Shown here: positions 62,508 through 64,000 of the stretch, piece by piece | How positions within the stretch are numbered: position 1 is the first letter of the stretch | How the letters are laid out: every line of letters begins with the position of its first letter | From: a virus | IMG/VR virus record: IMGVR_UViG_3300025645_000055 | Span: 1 to 64,000 of that record | Strand: one strand, 5' to 3' | DNA: 64,000 nucleotides | Notes under the pieces: generated by a model | The model's input: only the letters and a program-made list of their open reading frames with translations | The model's database searches: none | Told to the model about the DNA's origin: nothing | Program-made: the position numbers and the translations under genes

Positions 62508-62762
62508 ATGAAAGGATTATTTAACGTAGACGATTATAATGACTGGTTTAATGACAAAGGTAAAAAAACCGAATCATACGCAAACCCAGGTATCTTCCTA
62601 AGATTAGATAAGTTATCTGATGACCTAATATTTGATTACTTTAGAGAATGTAGGGTTGATGATGTTGAGAACCTAATGTATGGTCAATATAAAGAAGAAT
62701 TTAATAAATTCCGAACTGACATAAGAGCAGATTGGAGAGATAAACTAGATAAAAAAGAATAG
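62508..62762 (+). CDS. Hypothetical protein, 84 aa
   Basis: From MKGLFNVDDYNDWF, ATG in the normal AACAAT context. Acidic helical protein. Confidence 0.57.
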   Translation: MKGLFNVDDYNDWFNDKGKKTESYANPGIFLRLDKLSDDLIFDYFRECRVDDVENLMYGQYKEEFNKFRTDIRADWRDKLDKKE

Positions 62763-62792
62763 AAATTATGAGTGGAACAAAAATTACAGTAA
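62763..62792 (+). repeat. Shared 5' gene start, copy 2
   Basis: Near-identical to 60122-60151, encoding the same eight residues MSGTKITV before the two proteins diverge completely. Confidence 0.75.
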
Positions 62793-63124
62793 AGAAAAAA
62801 GACCTTATCACTAAGATTAAGGAGAACAAAGCATTACATGTTGAAGAATTCAATCAAGCAGTTGTTGATTATAAAGTAGAAGCATTAAGACAACTTAATG
62901 AACAAATCAGTGAGGTTGCAAATGGTGGGCTTGAGGCAAAATTAGACTTGGTAACACCAATTGATAACTCTTCAGAGTATGATGACCTTATCGATATGTT
63001 TGGTTGGACAACCAAAAAAGAGATTGAGTTAGAAAAGCATGAGTATAATCAATATATTAAGGATGATACCCAATCATCTATTCATGCTAAATTTCAAAAC
63101 ACCTTTTATTCTTCAACACACTAA
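62768..63124 (+). CDS. Hypothetical protein, 118 aa
   Basis: MSGTKITVKKKDLITKIKEN..., basic N-terminus then a helical region (EALRQLNEQISEVANGG) like small phage proteins annotated only as hypothetical. Confidence 0.62.
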   Translation: MSGTKITVKKKDLITKIKENKALHVEEFNQAVVDYKVEALRQLNEQISEVANGGLEAKLDLVTPIDNSSEYDDLIDMFGWTTKKEIELEKHEYNQYIKDDTQSSIHAKFQNTFYSSTH

Positions 63125-63127
63125 GAC

Positions 63128-63445
63128 ATGGAAAAGTTTTTAGAAATTAAAGAAGCAACCACCAAACTCCTTACTACTAAGTTAAAGGAACTGATGGTTC
63201 AAGATATTAAATACCTAATGGTTGGTAAGTTAACCAGTGTTAAGGTAATAGGTGTAAGCCTAGGTGATGTTGTTACCCACTTAGAAGAACTGGGTTTTAC
63301 AGAGTCTAGAGACCTTGAATCAAATGGTTGGCAAATGGACTTCTGGATGCAATTCACCAATGGTGATGTAACATATGACCTGGGTGGTAGTGGTTACTAC
63401 GGTAACGCTATATCAATCGAACTTAATACTGATAAAGATGAGTGA
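63128..63445 (+). CDS. Hypothetical protein, 105 aa
   Basis: Alpha/beta protein with WQMDFWMQFTNGDVTYDLGG near the end. Overlaps the next gene by 8 nt. Confidence 0.6.
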   Translation: MEKFLEIKEATTKLLTTKLKELMVQDIKYLMVGKLTSVKVIGVSLGDVVTHLEELGFTESRDLESNGWQMDFWMQFTNGDVTYDLGGSGYYGNAISIELNTDKDE

Positions 63446-63782
63446 GACCGTACATTATAGGGGAACACTAACTAAGGTTGATACCAAAGGTAAGACCGTT
63501 AACGAGTACGCTACAGAGTTTATAGACTCAAAAGGTATTGGTGTGGATGATTATTATGATAGTCCAGTAGAACATCTGGTAGACGATTTCTATGAAATAT
63601 TCTATTATCATAAACCATCAAAGACCTTGTATCTGATTAAAAGACAAAGGGTTGAAATTGATGAAGACATCATCAAAGCTGAACGATTAGATAGTGGTGT
63701 CATTGAATTTGAACTAAAGTATTATAACGGTGGAGCTGGGTTTGAAGAATGCCTAGATGAAGCAATAGAAAATATGCAATAA
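63438..63782 (+). CDS. Hypothetical protein, 114 aa
   Basis: From MSETVHYRGTLTKVD; beta-rich start, FYEIFYYHKPSKTLYLIKR middle. Coupled to both neighbours. Confidence 0.6.
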   Translation: MSETVHYRGTLTKVDTKGKTVNEYATEFIDSKGIGVDDYYDSPVEHLVDDFYEIFYYHKPSKTLYLIKRQRVEIDEDIIKAERLDSGVIEFELKYYNGGAGFEECLDEAIENMQ

Positions 63783-64000
63783 TGGATAAAGAGAAACTAT
63801 TTCAAGACGTTAAATTCCCATTACATTGGGGTTGTGAAGAATATAAAATGTATATATTTGATGCCGATGATGAAATGGTTGCAATGACCTATTATGATGT
63901 ATTAGATGCAACAGCTACGTATCACCCATTTGAGAAATTGATTGGTGAATACAAGGATGTGGAAGAACCACCAAATGCCAAATATGCACATACCAAAGGG
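63782..64000 (+). CDS. Hypothetical protein, 3' end outside window
   Basis: MDKEKLFQDVKFPLHWGCEEYK... remains open to the window edge (73 codons). ATG overlaps the previous stop. No family recognisable in the visible part. Confidence 0.6.
   Translation, partial: MDKEKLFQDVKFPLHWGCEEYKMYIFDADDEMVAMTYYDVLDATATYHPFEKLIGEYKDVEEPPNAKYAHTKG

Noticed and set aside
1-64000. Genome-wide reassignment of TAG to an amino acid
   Set aside because: Many genes of normal length stop at TAG (for example 978, 7266, 28359, 46774, 62135), often right before a start codon, and long frames contain no TAG. Only the gene at 7636 shows a suggestive in-frame TAG.
1-64000. CRISPR array, rRNA genes, insertion sequences or transposase
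   Set aside because: No regularly spaced repeats, rRNA-like sequence or transposase motifs were found; the HNH and GIY-YIG genes are the only mobile-type nucleases.

Overview
The window reads as part of the genome of a very large (jumbo) tailed phage that infects a Bacteroidota host. The evidence is an AT-rich sequence, about 105 mostly small genes packed on one strand with 1-10 nt gaps or stop/start overlaps, phage-type enzymes (two cytosine methyltransferases, dCMP deaminase, GH24 lysozyme, metallophosphatases), and Bacteroidota signals throughout. At least 18 promoters fit TTG-N20-TATATTTG or TATCTTTG, the phage RpoD-like sigma factor resembles the short Bacteroidota RpoD, and one secreted protein ends in a type IX secretion (Por) sorting domain. 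No capsid, tail, portal, terminase or DNA polymerase gene is in the window, so placement in a phage family is not attempted.

Layout. 0-2.8 kb: tRNA array interrupted by a GIY-YIG/HTH gene and two small genes. 2.9-4.7 kb: ParB-like, SLOG and small genes. 4.7-5.25 kb: repeated leader elements and tRNA-like RNAs. 5.25-9.3 kb: TerD-domain protein, an apparent amber-suppressor tRNA directly followed by a gene with an in-frame TAG, a macro-domain protein and a 209-nt tRNA-like RNA. 9.3-18.6 kb: an envelope/transport cluster (coiled-coil and membrane proteins, OmpA-fused solute-binding protein, ABC permease and ATPase, T9SS-exported surface protein). 18.6-23.2 kb: about 4.6 kb of almost pure structured RNA: a long non-coding RNA, at least 17 tRNAs and several aberrant tRNA-like families. 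23.2-64 kb: metabolic and small phage genes, including Tpt1/KptA, a 2H phosphoesterase, an RNase P RNA, NMNAT-Nudix plus NAMPT, a Thg1-like enzyme, NADAR, Sir2, an RNA-repair-type HAD phosphatase, RNase R and two sigma factors; one gene (lysozyme) is on the minus strand.

How it fits together. The outstanding theme is RNA processing and repair coupled to NAD. The phage carries its own miniature RNase P RNA, a 3'-5' polymerase of the Thg1 family (tRNA 5'-end repair), a 2H phosphodiesterase and a Tpt1 2'-phosphotransferase (two steps of eukaryote-like tRNA splicing/repair), a macro-domain protein able in principle to process the Appr>p/Appr-1''-p product line, and a two-enzyme NAD salvage route (NAMPT + NMNAT) that would replace the NAD consumed by Tpt1 or by host defence. 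The substrates are presumably the unusual tRNAs: several anticodons recur in two to four divergent copies, three tRNAs carry GAAA-tetraloop hairpins in the D-loop, two 59-nt D-armless RNAs and two 69-nt RNAs with six-base anticodon loops form covarying paralog pairs, and several tRNA-like genes are 126-209 nt long. An RNA ligase and splicing endonuclease are not seen in this window.

Limits: all calls are from reading sequence and motifs by eye; no database or covariance-model search was run. RNA boundaries are approximate and anticodon calls for aberrant tRNAs are provisional.
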